This document shows positions 25,541 to 35,435 of a DNA stretch of 44,029 bases, piece by piece. How positions within the stretch are numbered: position 1 is the stretch's first letter; each line of letters starts with the position of its first letter. The stretch spans positions 1-44,029 of the forward strand of contig JAIPCZ010000021.1 of the NCBI GenBank assembly GCA_021737975.1, written 5' to 3'. Made by a program: the position numbers and the translations under genes. The DNA is from Polaromonas sp. GTDB lineage: Bacteria; Pseudomonadota; Gammaproteobacteria; Burkholderiales; Burkholderiaceae_C. The notes under the pieces are model-generated. The model did not search any database and was not told where the DNA came from. It saw only the letters and a list, made by a program, of their open reading frames with translations.

Positions 25541-25741
25541 ATGCCGCACATCCGGAGCTTAGGCGAAAAGCTTTGGGAAATTCGAGTCAGTGGCCGAGAT
25601 GGGATAGGTCGAGGGATCTACGTCGTCGCGACTGGTAAGAGAGTCGTGGTGGTGCACGTATTCGTGAAGAAAACGCAAAAGACGCCCACCGCTGCATTAA
25701 AAACAGCGTTGAGCCGAGCTAAAGAAAGTGGATTGATATGA
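25541..25741 (+). pseudogene. HigB/RelE-type (Gp49-like) toxin, N-terminally truncated
   Basis: Sixty-six residues, MPHIRSLGEKLWEIRVSG through VHVFVKKTQKTPTAALKTAL. This is the C-terminal part of Gp49-like RelE/HigB toxins, which are usually about 100-115 residues. The typical first 40-45 residues are absent: the frame upstream reads only YGAFNVG before an in-frame TAA. The retained part includes the KKTQKTP signature near the family C-terminus. The stop overlaps the antitoxin start by ATGA, the usual order for HigBA. Either the 5' end was lost when the neighbouring dbpA-end repeat was formed, or a shortened form is still translated from the extended -10 promoter. Toxicity is doubtful because the missing helix carries part of the fold. 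Confidence 0.75.
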
Positions 25742-26073
25742 CCAAGATTTCAACATTACATGACCAATGGCTGAAGACGCCGGGTTACCAAGAGGCCTAT
25801 GCGGAGTCACATGCAGAGTTCGAGCTTGCACGTCAATTGATTGAAGCAAGGACACAAAGTGGCCTGTCTCAAGAGGAAATCGCGAGTCGAATGGGGACAT
25901 CTCAGTCGGCGGTAGCGCGACTCGAGAGTGGCAATTCGCTTCCATCCATGCGTACGCTGAGTCGGTATGCCAAGGCGACTAACTGTGAGGTTTCCATTCG
26001 CTTGCAGCCGATAAAGCGAACTGCAGTACGCTCCTCCAAAACTGGTGACAATTTCGTTCCGACCGCCGCCTAA
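25738..26073 (+). CDS. HigA-type antitoxin, XRE helix-turn-helix
   Basis: A 111-residue DNA-binding protein. An N-terminal helical region (about 1-35) would contact the toxin. A Cro/C1-type helix-turn-helix follows (SGLSQEEIASRMGTSQSAVARLESG, about 41-65, shown here as one motif in two halves), with PSMRTLSRYAKATN after it. It overlaps the toxin stop by four bases. Known role: binds the HigB toxin and represses the shared promoter. With the toxin truncated, it may remain as an orphan antitoxin or repressor. Confidence 0.88.
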   Translation: MTKISTLHDQWLKTPGYQEAYAESHAEFELARQLIEARTQSGLSQEEIASRMGTSQSAVARLESGNSLPSMRTLSRYAKATNCEVSIRLQPIKRTAVRSSKTGDNFVPTAA

Positions 26074-26164
26074 AAAATCCACACGCCACACCCTCCCACA
26101 ATGACATCCATCGGTGGGTTGGGTGGGCAGTGGGTGACACTATGGCCATCGACTCAGGCAAAGA

Positions 26165-26316
26165 CACCCTGACACTTTTGCCCTTGACCTTGCCGGCATT
26201 GAGCTTGTCCATGGCCTGGCGGGCGATGCGGTGCTTTACCGCCACCGGGACCGACTGGGGACAAGCGCAGGCGGCAAGGGTTGATGCAAATCTGGCTTTG
26301 GTCGCAGCCTGAGAAA
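26165..26316. repeat. dbpA 3'-end repeat, copy 2
   Basis: A gap-free 152-base match to copy 1, exactly 857 bases downstream, with about ten mismatches clustered at its right end. It encodes the DbpA C-terminal tail on the minus strand. It separates the HigBA-like module from the DinJ-YafQ module. In the rest of the 351-base gap 26074-26424 I see only the dinJ upstream region. Confidence 0.95.
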
Positions 26317-26424
26317 ACACTCCTGCCCATTGGGTTCGCCTGTTGGGTGGGTCTTTGGGTTATGTGATTTGTGGTCGCAAGAAGACTACAATCATTTCAA
26401 CAGTTTTGGTTTTAGGAGTACCCC

Positions 26425-26691
26425 ATGAGTGTTGCTGATACCTACGTTCGCGCCAGAATAGACGCGGATACAAAAAACCGTGCTGCAGACGCACTGCAAG
26501 CTATGGGTTTGTCGATTTCGGATGCCATTCGCTTATTGATGTTGCGCGTGGCAGATGAGCGGTGCCTACCTTTTGAAGTCAAGGCCCCCAATGCCACAAC
26601 CCGTAAAGCCATGTCTGAGTTGGAAGCTGGCAAGGGCAAGAAATTCAGTAGTGTTGAGGCATTGATGACAGACTTGAATGCGGACGATTGA
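26425..26691 (+). CDS. dinJ: DinJ/RelB-type antitoxin
   Basis: Eighty-eight residues. The N-terminal strand and two helices (YVRARIDADTKNRAADAL, then GLSISDAIRLLMLRVA) form the ribbon-helix-helix domain of RelB/DinJ antitoxins. The C-terminal part (ATTRKAMSELEAGKGKKF) wraps the toxin in characterised pairs. A good ribosome-binding site (AGGAG, six bases before ATG) is present. The coding region overlaps the toxin gene by 14 bases. It probably represses its own promoter; a TACAAT box is visible near 26385 but a matching -35 is not clear. Confidence 0.92.
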   Translation: MSVADTYVRARIDADTKNRAADALQAMGLSISDAIRLLMLRVADERCLPFEVKAPNATTRKAMSELEAGKGKKFSSVEALMTDLNADD

Positions 26692-26962
26692 GCACTCATC
26701 TGCTTTCAAAAGAGATTTCAAAAAAGTCTCTCTGACCCCAAGATACCGCAAGAGGCTGCATGCTTTATTGACTGATGTGCTTGGCAGATTGGTGCAGGAC
26801 GTGCCATTGGACGAAAATTTGTCGGACCACGCCCTGACTGGTGACTGGGCAAGTTATCGTGAGTGTCACCTGAAGCCGGATCTGTTGCTGATTTATAGCA
26901 AGCCAGATGTCGGTACGCTCAGACTGGCACGGCTGGGCTCTCACAGCGAATTGTTCGGGTGA
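26678..26962 (+). CDS. yafQ: YafQ-type mRNA interferase toxin
   Basis: Ninety-four residues, a full-length YafQ/RelE-family ribosome-dependent endoribonuclease. It has SSAFKRDFKKV at the start, LPxxxxDHxL-like text (LDENLSDHALTGDW) in the middle and YRECHLKPDLLLIYSK. The conserved His residues (DH, ECH) and the Asp of KPDLLLIY are those expected for the active site. The final LxRLGSHSELF matches the family C-terminus, including the catalytic His before SELF. The pair with the upstream DinJ-type antitoxin is complete and looks intact, unlike the neighbouring HigB. Confidence 0.93.
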   Translation: MRTIEHSSAFKRDFKKVSLTPRYRKRLHALLTDVLGRLVQDVPLDENLSDHALTGDWASYRECHLKPDLLLIYSKPDVGTLRLARLGSHSELFG

Positions 26963-27102
26963 TGGAATAGTAGTGACCCGCCATGGACAGACGGTGGGAG
27001 TTTTTGTTCCTACACACCGTCAGGTGGCCGGCGATATTGTTGCTTTGAAGAACGCTGGCGCTGCGTTAGATAGATTGCTGGCGGCCGAACAGGCGCTTTG
27101 GG

Positions 27103-27122
<20 letters not shown>
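26958..27122 (+). pseudogene. Remnant of a Phd/YefM-like antitoxin C-terminus
   Basis: An open stretch without its own start reads GIVVTRHGQTVGVFVPTHRQ and continues ALKNAGAALDRLLAA. This resembles the strand-turn-strand and following helix of Phd/YefM-type antitoxins (V-x-x-T-R-x-G-x-x-V-G). It begins where yafQ ends and runs into copy 3 of the repeat, so its last residues (AEQALWVKAPAP) duplicate the end of the dehydratase gene. It is probably the eroded third unit of the array. The family call is tentative. Confidence 0.5.
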
Positions 27123-28491
<1,369 letters not shown>

Positions 28492-28512
28492 CCGGCGATT
28501 ATCGGTGCCAGC

Positions 28513-30075
28513 TCAGGCAAAGTAAGCCGCGACAAAATCCTCAAAAGGCGCTTGCGGTGCCGCGTCCGATTGCTGCTGCGCGGCCAGGGACTGTTGCACG
28601 CTGGACTTGAAATCGGCCAGGGTGTCGGCGGGCAGGGCGGCGGCTTGCAGGCTTTGGGTGTGGGCCCTTGACATCTCGAATGCAAAATTGAAGTAGCCGC
28701 CGTGTTGTTTGACGGCTTCGAGCACCTGGGCCGAGGGCGTGCGCTCAGGCTCGTCAATGCGCAGGCGCAGGTCCTGCATCGCGGCCTGGTAGCGCTGGCT
28801 GCCATAGGCGGTGTCGAGCATGGCGGCAAACGGGGCCATGTCGTCAAACAATTCGTGCGCCAGCGCGCGCAGCGGCTGCTCATGGTTGTGAACCAGCAGT
28901 TGCAGGCCGGGCTGGCGGCCGCGCGTGACCACGCGACGTTTGTTTTCGTCGTTTTCGCTTTGCTCGCGGCTGGTGATGGGCGGGCTGGCGCGAAACAGGC
29001 ACATCAGCAGCAACACGTCGGCAAACAGGCTTTGCTCGGGTGTGATGCCGATGTCGATGAACGGGTTCAGGTCAAACAGCCGCATTTCAAGGTATTGCAC
29101 GCCCAGTGTGCGCAGCGCCTTGGCCGGGCGTTCGCCGTTGGGGGCGATGCGCTTGGGCCGCATGGGGGCGTAAAACTCGGCTTCGAGCTGCAGCAGGCTG
29201 TCGCTGATCTGATTCCAGTGCGCGCCGTCGCGCACACCCAGCTCGGTGTAATACGGATCGGGTGTGCGGATGGCGGCCTCGAGCCCATCGGTGTATTCGG
29301 CCAGCGAGTTGAAGCTGATGTTGAGCTTGTCCTGCGCGTGGTTTTGGTAACCCAGGTCGCTCATGCGCAGGCTGGTGGCATAGGCGCCGTGCAGGGTGCC
29401 GGGCACCAGTTCGGTCAGATCGCTGGGGTGCCCCTGCAGAAACGACTGGCACACCGCCGGCGAGGCGCCAAACAGGTAGGGCACCAGCCAGCCATAACGC
29501 AAGAAGTTGCGGATCAGACCAAAGCTGCGGGTGCTGATGAAGTCCTGCAAGTCGGGCTCGCCACCGCAGCAGTCGCGCAGGGCCAGCCAAAAGTCCTGCG
29601 GCAGCGACCAGTTGTAATGCGCCCCGGCAATGGTCTGCATGGCGCGGCCGTAACGCAGCCCCAGGCCCTCGCGGTACACCATCTTGAAGCGTGCCGCGTT
29701 GGTGCTGCCGTAGTCTGCAATGGCAATGTCGGCGTCGGCGCCGATCTTGCAGGGCATGGAGCCCGCCCAGAGCAACTCGCCTTCAAGTTGCCGGGCGCTG
29801 AAACGGTGAATGTCATTTAAAAACGCCAGCGGAAAACCAGGCGCGCTGGACGGCGGCGTGATGAACTCCAGCAGCGCCTCGGCGTAGTCGGTGGTGATCC
29901 AGGGGTGGGTCAGCTTGGAGCCCAGCGCCGACGGGTGCGGCGTTTTGGCGAGCTGGCCGCTGCGGTCGATGCGCAGGCATTCGCGCTCATAACCTCGGGT
30001 GATGCCGCGCAGCAGCAGGGCCTGGGGGCCCTCGGAAAACTGGCGGACTTCGTTGCAACAGGTAAATTTCAGCAT
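28513..30075 (-). CDS. gshA: Glutamate-cysteine ligase
   Basis: A 520-residue enzyme of the proteobacterial GshA type, which joins glutamate and cysteine in the first step of glutathione synthesis. It begins with the typical RGITRGYERECLRI (near residues 23-36), then HPWITTDYAEALLEFITPP. It contains GSMPCKIG and the substrate-site region YLEMRLFDLNPF. The length equals that of E. coli GshA. It precedes dbpA in the same direction and is divergent to amn. In the 95-base gap to amn I could not identify clear promoter boxes. Confidence 0.95.
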   Translation of the reverse strand: MLKFTCCNEVRQFSEGPQALLLRGITRGYERECLRIDRSGQLAKTPHPSALGSKLTHPWITTDYAEALLEFITPPSSAPGFPLAFLNDIHRFSARQLEGELLWAGSMPCKIGADADIAIADYGSTNAARFKMVYREGLGLRYGRAMQTIAGAHYNWSLPQDFWLALRDCCGGEPDLQDFISTRSFGLIRNFLRYGWLVPYLFGASPAVCQSFLQGHPSDLTELVPGTLHGAYATSLRMSDLGYQNHAQDKLNISFNSLAEYTDGLEAAIRTPDPYYTELGVRDGAHWNQISDSLLQLEAEFYAPMRPKRIAPNGERPAKALRTLGVQYLEMRLFDLNPFIDIGITPEQSLFADVLLLMCLFRASPPITSREQSENDENKRRVVTRGRQPGLQLLVHNHEQPLRALAHELFDDMAPFAAMLDTAYGSQRYQAAMQDLRLRIDEPERTPSAQVLEAVKQHGGYFNFAFEMSRAHTQSLQAAALPADTLADFKSSVQQSLAAQQQSDAAPQAPFEDFVAAYFA

Positions 30076-30170
30076 GACTGGCTTGTTATCGGATTCTTGG
30101 ACACGGAGTATGGCAGTTTTGCTAATGGCCCGGCCGCCCCAATGTCACCAAGGCGTGGAACAATCAGCGC

Positions 30171-31661
30171 ATGTCCTACCTGCCTGCTTTTATCGCGCCC
30201 ATGCGCTTTACCGACCCGGCCGCCGCCCTGGCGCAGGCCCGGTTGATTTATGACAACAGCATCGACCACTTGCGCCAGGCCATGCAGCGCTATGTGGCGG
30301 GTGAAGACTTGCCGGGCCACGTGCGCGGCTGTTACCCGTTTGTGCGGGTGCAGACCGACACCGTGACGCGACAGGCATCGAACCAGTCGGCGCGCCTGAG
30401 CTATGGTTTTGTGGCGGGCCCGGGCCGCTTCGAGACCACCCTGACCCGGCCCGACCTGTACGCCCGCTACTACCTGGAGCAGTTCACCCTGCTGCTGGAC
30501 AACCATGGCGTTGAATTGGAGGTGGGCACCAGCAACCAGCCGATTCCGGTGCATTTTTCCTTTGCCGAGGATGGCCATGTGGAAGGCAGCCTGAGCCCGC
30601 AGCGGCGCCAGCTGATGCGCGACGTGTTTGACCTGCCCGACCTGGCCGCCATGGACGACGGCATTGCCAACGGCACCTTCGAGCCCAAGCCCGGCGAGCC
30701 TCAACCCCTGTCGCTGTTCACCGCGCCCCGGGTGGACTATTCCTTGCAGCGCCTGCGCCACTACACCGGCACCGGACCCGAGCATTTTCAGAATTTTGTG
30801 CTGTTCACCAACTACCAGTTCTACATTGACGAATTCATCGCGCTGGGCCACGAGGCCATGCAGGACCCCGCCAGCGACTATGTGGCCTTTGTCGAGCCGG
30901 GCAACGTGATTGCCACCAAATTGGGCTCTGACCCCAGTTTCTCCCCCGTCGGAAAGACGCCACCCCGCCTGCCGCAAATGCCCGCCTACCACCTGGTGCG
31001 CCCCGACGGCAGCGGCATCAGCATGGTCAACATCGGCGTGGGCCCGGCCAATGCCAAGACCATCACCGACCACATTGCCGTGCTGCGCCCGCATGCCTGG
31101 ATCATGCTGGGCCACTGCGCCGGCCTGCGCAGCAGCCAGCAGTTGGGCGATTACGTGCTGGCGCATGGCTATGTGCGCGAGGACCATGTGCTTGACGAGG
31201 AACTGCCGCTGTGGGTGCCCATCCCCGCGCTGGCCGAAATTCAGGTGGCGCTGGCTTCTGCCGTGTCGGAGGTCACCCGGCTCAAGGGCTCCGAGCTCAA
31301 GCGCATCATGCGCACCGGCACCGTGGCCTCGACGGACAACCGCAACTGGGAGCTGCTGCCCGACAACGGCCCGCAGCGCCGTTTCAGCCAGAGCCGCGCG
31401 GTGGCGCTCGACATGGAAAGCGCCACCATTGCCGCCAATGGTTTCCGCTTTCGCGTGCCCTACGGGACCCTGCTGTGTGTCAGCGACAAGCCGCTGCATG
31501 GCGAAATCAAGCTGCCCGGCATGGCCAACCACTTTTACCGCGAGCGTGTGGACCAGCACCTGCGCATCGGCATGCGCGCGCTGGAGTTGCTGCGTGAACA
31601 GGGCATCGACCAGCTGCACAGCCGCAAATTGCGGAGTTTTGCCGAGGTGGCGTTTCAGTAA
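30171..31661 (+). CDS. amn: AMP nucleosidase
   Basis: A 496-residue enzyme that hydrolyses AMP to adenine and ribose 5-phosphate, controlling the adenylate pool. The N-terminal regulatory domain includes the phosphate-site region RPDLYARYYLEQF. The C-terminal nucleoside-phosphorylase-like domain has SMVNIGVGPANAKTITDHIAVLRPH (two short motifs run together in this part) and the catalytic-region text MESATIAANGFRFRVPYGTLL. Length matches the family. It stands alone between divergent gshA and the AAA ATPase gene. Confidence 0.94.
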   Translation: MSYLPAFIAPMRFTDPAAALAQARLIYDNSIDHLRQAMQRYVAGEDLPGHVRGCYPFVRVQTDTVTRQASNQSARLSYGFVAGPGRFETTLTRPDLYARYYLEQFTLLLDNHGVELEVGTSNQPIPVHFSFAEDGHVEGSLSPQRRQLMRDVFDLPDLAAMDDGIANGTFEPKPGEPQPLSLFTAPRVDYSLQRLRHYTGTGPEHFQNFVLFTNYQFYIDEFIALGHEAMQDPASDYVAFVEPGNVIATKLGSDPSFSPVGKTPPRLPQMPAYHLVRPDGSGISMVNIGVGPANAKTITDHIAVLRPHAWIMLGHCAGLRSSQQLGDYVLAHGYVREDHVLDEELPLWVPIPALAEIQVALASAVSEVTRLKGSELKRIMRTGTVASTDNRNWELLPDNGPQRRFSQSRAVALDMESATIAANGFRFRVPYGTLLCVSDKPLHGEIKLPGMANHFYRERVDQHLRIGMRALELLREQGIDQLHSRKLRSFAEVAFQ

Positions 31662-31684
31662 GCCCAATCAAAGAAACGACTATA

Positions 31685-31700
31685 TTTAACTTAAGTTAAA
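31685..31700. promoter_or_regulatory. 16-base perfect palindrome upstream of the DUF4143 ATPase
   Basis: TTTAACTTAAGTTAAA, fully self-complementary, in an AT-rich 80-base gap inside otherwise GC-rich DNA. A likely operator. Confidence 0.65.
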
Positions 31701-31703
31701 AAA

Positions 31704-31742
31704 AGTCGCGACTAATTTTAATGATCATTTAAAATAGTCGCA
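31704..31742. promoter_or_regulatory. Clustered CGACTA/TAGTCG sites at the DUF4143 ATPase start
   Basis: AGTCGCGACT (31704-31713) is a perfect palindrome. Together with TAGTCGC at 31736-31742 it makes an imperfect hairpin around AATGATCATT (31720-31729). The same CGACTA hexamer occurs at 31677-31682. The last site touches the start codon, so a bound repressor, or an RNA hairpin, would block expression. Confidence 0.55.
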
Positions 31743-32875
31743 TGAAGCGCTATTTGAACGACCGGGTTCGACAGGACTTGAAACAAAAAATGGTGGTGTT
31801 GACTGGCCCGCGTCAAGTCGGCAAGACCACGCTCAGCCGCCAGTTGGTGGATGAACAGCCGGGCTCGCAGTACCTGAACCATGACGTGGCTGCGCACCGG
31901 GCGGTGATGCTGGCGCAGAGTTGGCGCGGCAGTGCACCGCTACTGGTGCTGGATGAAATCCACAAAATGCGTGACTGGAAAAGTTGGCTCAAAGGCGTTG
32001 CAGACGGCCGCACCCCAGGCCAGCAACTGCTGGTGACCGGCAGCGCGCGAATGGACACCTTTCGCCAAAGTGGTGAGTCGCTGGCAGGGCGCTATTTCCG
32101 ACTGCGTTTGCATCCGCTCTCTGTGCGCGAGTGGTCTGAGCAAATGCAGGTGTCGGCACCTGCGGCGTTGACACACTTGCTCAACCGAGGTGGTTTTCCC
32201 GAGCCAGCTCTGGCTGCCAGCGATGCTGACGCCCAGCGTTGGCGGGCCGACTATTTCTCAGGCCTGGTGCGCGAGGATGTGCTGGAGTTTTCCCGCTTGC
32301 AGGAAGTGAACGCCATGCGTTTGTTTGCCGAGATGCTGCGCTCGCGCGTGGGTTCGCCGCTGTCGCTGGCGTCGCTGTCGCGTGACCTGGGTGTGTCATC
32401 GGTCACGCTGGCCAAATACCTGGACATTTTGCAGGCGCTGTTCATTGTGTTTGTGGTGCGCCCGTGGCACCGCAACATTGCCCGCGCGACCCTGCAGGCA
32501 CCCAAAGTCTATTTCTATGACACCGGCCTGGTGCAGGGCGACGATGGCATTCGCTTTGAAAACCTGGTGGCTTGCCATTTGCTCAAGAACGTGCAGTGGC
32601 AGCAGGACACCCAAGGCGCATCGGTTGACCTGCACTACATCAGAACCAAGGACGATTCTGAAATTGATTTTTGTTTGAGCGACGGCGACGCCCTGACGCA
32701 TTTGGTGGAGTGCAAGCTGTCGGACACCAAGGCGCAGCGCTCCTTGATTCGATTTGCTGCTGCGTGGCCGCTGGCGCAAGCGATTCAACTGGTGCGCGAG
32801 TGCCGCGTTGAAGCTGATGTGGGAGGGGTCGCGGTTCGTGATGCCGCACCGTGGTTGGCTGGACTCGGGGTGTGA
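31742..32875 (+). CDS. AAA-family ATPase with DUF4143 C-terminal domain
   Basis: A 377-residue protein. Residues 1-150 are an AAA_14 domain with Walker A LTGPRQVGKTTLSRQL near 21-36, Walker B LLVLDEIHKMRDWKSWLKG and the sensor-like VTGSARMDTF. Residues about 185-335 are DUF4143, with a winged-helix part (LASLSRDLGVSSVTLAKYLDIL), then VYFYDTGLVQ and a PD-(D/E)xK-like strand (DSEIDFCLSD). This family is common, scattered and usually solitary in bacteria and archaea; its function is not established. The 5' region is packed with palindromes. The remnant at 36787 comes from the same family. The Hen1-like gene follows after three bases, so the two may be cotranscribed. Confidence 0.9.
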   Translation: MKRYLNDRVRQDLKQKMVVLTGPRQVGKTTLSRQLVDEQPGSQYLNHDVAAHRAVMLAQSWRGSAPLLVLDEIHKMRDWKSWLKGVADGRTPGQQLLVTGSARMDTFRQSGESLAGRYFRLRLHPLSVREWSEQMQVSAPAALTHLLNRGGFPEPALAASDADAQRWRADYFSGLVREDVLEFSRLQEVNAMRLFAEMLRSRVGSPLSLASLSRDLGVSSVTLAKYLDILQALFIVFVVRPWHRNIARATLQAPKVYFYDTGLVQGDDGIRFENLVACHLLKNVQWQQDTQGASVDLHYIRTKDDSEIDFCLSDGDALTHLVECKLSDTKAQRSLIRFAAAWPLAQAIQLVRECRVEADVGGVAVRDAAPWLAGLGV

Positions 32876-32878
32876 ACC

Positions 32879-33484
32879 GTGTCCACCCTCTTGCACATTG
32901 AACGCCTTGACGCGGTGGTGCGTGCGCTGCGGGACAGCGGCGCAACCAGCGTGCTGGACCTGGGCTGCGGGCCGGGCGAATTGCTGCTGCGCCTGCGCGA
33001 ACAGCCGCAGTTCGAGCGCTTGCTGGGCATCGACATCGATGAGCGTGCGCTGGCCGATGCACGCGCGGCACTTGGCCTGAACTGGCTGCAGCCCGACCCG
33101 CGGCTCTCAGTGCGGCTGGGCTCCTTTGAAGAAGTGGATGCCGAGCTGAAAGGCTTCGATGCCGCCGTGATGCTGGAGACCATCGAGCACATCACGCCCG
33201 GCCACCTGCCCCGGGTCGAGCGCGCCGTGTTTGCCGGCATGCATCCGCGCCTGCTGCTGGTGACCACGCCCAACCAGGAATACAACGTGTTGCATGGCAT
33301 GGCCGCCGGGCGCAAACGCCATGCCGGTCACCACTTCGAGTGGACCCGCGCGCAGTTTCAGCATTGGGCCGGCGGTGTCGCCCAACGCCACAGCTACAGC
33401 GTCAGTTTTTCCGACCTGGGCCCGCCTGACCCGGTGCGCGGCAGCTCGACCCAGATGGCGACTTTCCTAAGCTTGCGGGTCTGA
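32879..33484 (+). CDS. Hen1-type 3'-terminal RNA ribose 2'-O-methyltransferase
   Basis: A 201-residue SAM-dependent methyltransferase. The SAM-binding motif VLDLGCGPGELLLRL lies near residues 24-38 and GIDIDERALADAR follows. ETIEHI near 100 carries the two Glu and the His, and GHHFEWTRAQF near 150 carries the second His. In HEN1 these residues bind the metal that positions the RNA 3' end. VVTTPNxEYN-like text (VTTPNQEYN) also fits. Known role in bacteria: methylation of the cleaved RNA before ligation by Pnkp, protecting repaired RNA from renewed toxin attack. No Pnkp gene is in the window, and this protein lacks the N-terminal half of many bacterial Hen1 proteins. GTG start at 32879, three bases after the ATPase stop. 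Confidence 0.75.
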   Translation: MSTLLHIERLDAVVRALRDSGATSVLDLGCGPGELLLRLREQPQFERLLGIDIDERALADARAALGLNWLQPDPRLSVRLGSFEEVDAELKGFDAAVMLETIEHITPGHLPRVERAVFAGMHPRLLLVTTPNQEYNVLHGMAAGRKRHAGHHFEWTRAQFQHWAGGVAQRHSYSVSFSDLGPPDPVRGSSTQMATFLSLRV

Positions 33485-33510
33485 CCACCCGATTAGTTGG
33501 CAGCGCAAGT

Positions 33511-34197
<687 letters not shown>

Positions 34198-34209
34198 GGT
34201 GTTGCTGTG

Positions 34210-35427
34210 CTAGACCCGGATGGCCTGCACCGGGTCGAGTTTGGCGGCGCGCCGCGCCGGCAGGGCGGCGGCCAGCAGGCCCACGCCCAGCGCCAGCGCG
34301 CAGGCGCTGAGCACCACAGAAATATCGAGGTCCGGACTCACCAGCACGCTGCCGTCGGCATTACGCGTGATGCGCGAGAAAAAATTGAGCAAGCCCAGCG
34401 CCAGACCCGAACCCAGTGCCGAGCCCAACAGCCCATAAAAACCGCCCTGCAGCAAAAACACCGCCATGATGCGCTGCGGGCTGGTGCCCATGGCGCGCAG
34501 GATGCCGATCTCCTTTTGCTTTTGCACCACCGACACCACCAGCACGCTGGCAATGCCCACTGCCACGATCACGGTGACAAAGGCGCGGATCAGGTTGTTG
34601 GAAATGCTCTGGCTGTTGAGCGCCGACAGCAGTTGCGCGTTGCTCTGCATCCAGCTCTCCACCTGCAAGCCGGTTTGCGCCTGCAGCGGCCGCGCGATGG
34701 CTTCGGCCGCAAACAAATCGGCCACGCGCAGGTCGATCTGGGTGATGCCGCCGGGCAGGTCGAGCAATGTTTGCGCCACCTTGACGCTGATAAACACCCA
34801 GCGCCGGTTCAGGTCGCGGTTGCCGATGTCGAAAATGCCGGTAATGCTGAACAAGTCATTGCGTCCGTCCATGGTCACCAGCCTGACCTTGTCGCCCACG
34901 GTCACGCCCAGGTCTTTGGCCAGTTCGACGCCGATCACGGCGTTGGCGCCGCTGACCTCGAAGCGGCCGGCCTTGAGGTATTTTTCCATGCGCACGATGC
35001 GCTGGTAGGCCTGGGCATCAACGCCCATCATGGCGATGGGCTGGCTGGCATCGGCGCGCGCCGCAAAGCCCGCGCCCGAGAGCATGGGCGACACCGCCAG
35101 CACGCCGGGCGTCTGCGCGGCCAGTTGCGCCACGGCCGACCATTGGTCGATGGCGCGCAAACGTTGTGCGCGCGGCTGGATGATGGCGGCGGTCTGGTCC
35201 GCCGGCAGGGTGGTGCGGTTGAGCGCCTGCGCCGCCTTGAGCACGATGTGGGCCTGGCTGCCCAGCGTTTTGTCGATGATGGAGGCCTGCAACTGGCTGA
35301 TCAGCGTGGTCAGGAAGATGATCACCGCCACGCCGGCAGTGACACCGGCCAGGATCAGCACGGTTTGCATGCGGCCCTCGCGCAGGTAGCGCAGGCTCAC
35401 CATCAGGGCAAAAGGCAGGCGCAACAT
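34210..35427 (-). CDS. ABC exporter permease, MacB/FtsX type
   Basis: A 405-residue permease. One membrane segment lies near 20-42 (TVLILAGVTAGVAVIIFLTTLI) and a large periplasmic MacB-PCD-like domain spans about 45-270. Three membrane segments end the protein, beginning with the region VSVVQKQKEIGILRAMGTS. That last text is the hallmark FtsX motif. The C-terminus PARRAAKLDPVQAIRV is also typical. ATG at 35427 lies eight bases after the adaptor gene stop. It works with the downstream ATPase and the upstream adaptor as a tripartite exporter of DevBCA/MacAB type. Confidence 0.9.
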   Translation of the reverse strand: MLRLPFALMVSLRYLREGRMQTVLILAGVTAGVAVIIFLTTLISQLQASIIDKTLGSQAHIVLKAAQALNRTTLPADQTAAIIQPRAQRLRAIDQWSAVAQLAAQTPGVLAVSPMLSGAGFAARADASQPIAMMGVDAQAYQRIVRMEKYLKAGRFEVSGANAVIGVELAKDLGVTVGDKVRLVTMDGRNDLFSITGIFDIGNRDLNRRWVFISVKVAQTLLDLPGGITQIDLRVADLFAAEAIARPLQAQTGLQVESWMQSNAQLLSALNSQSISNNLIRAFVTVIVAVGIASVLVVSVVQKQKEIGILRAMGTSPQRIMAVFLLQGGFYGLLGSALGSGLALGLLNFFSRITRNADGSVLVSPDLDISVVLSACALALGVGLLAAALPARRAAKLDPVQAIRV

Positions 35428-35435
35428 GCGGGGTA

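Noticed and set aside
30069..31667. 532-codon minus-strand open frame opposite amn
   Set aside because: Antisense shadow of a clear AMP nucleosidase gene.
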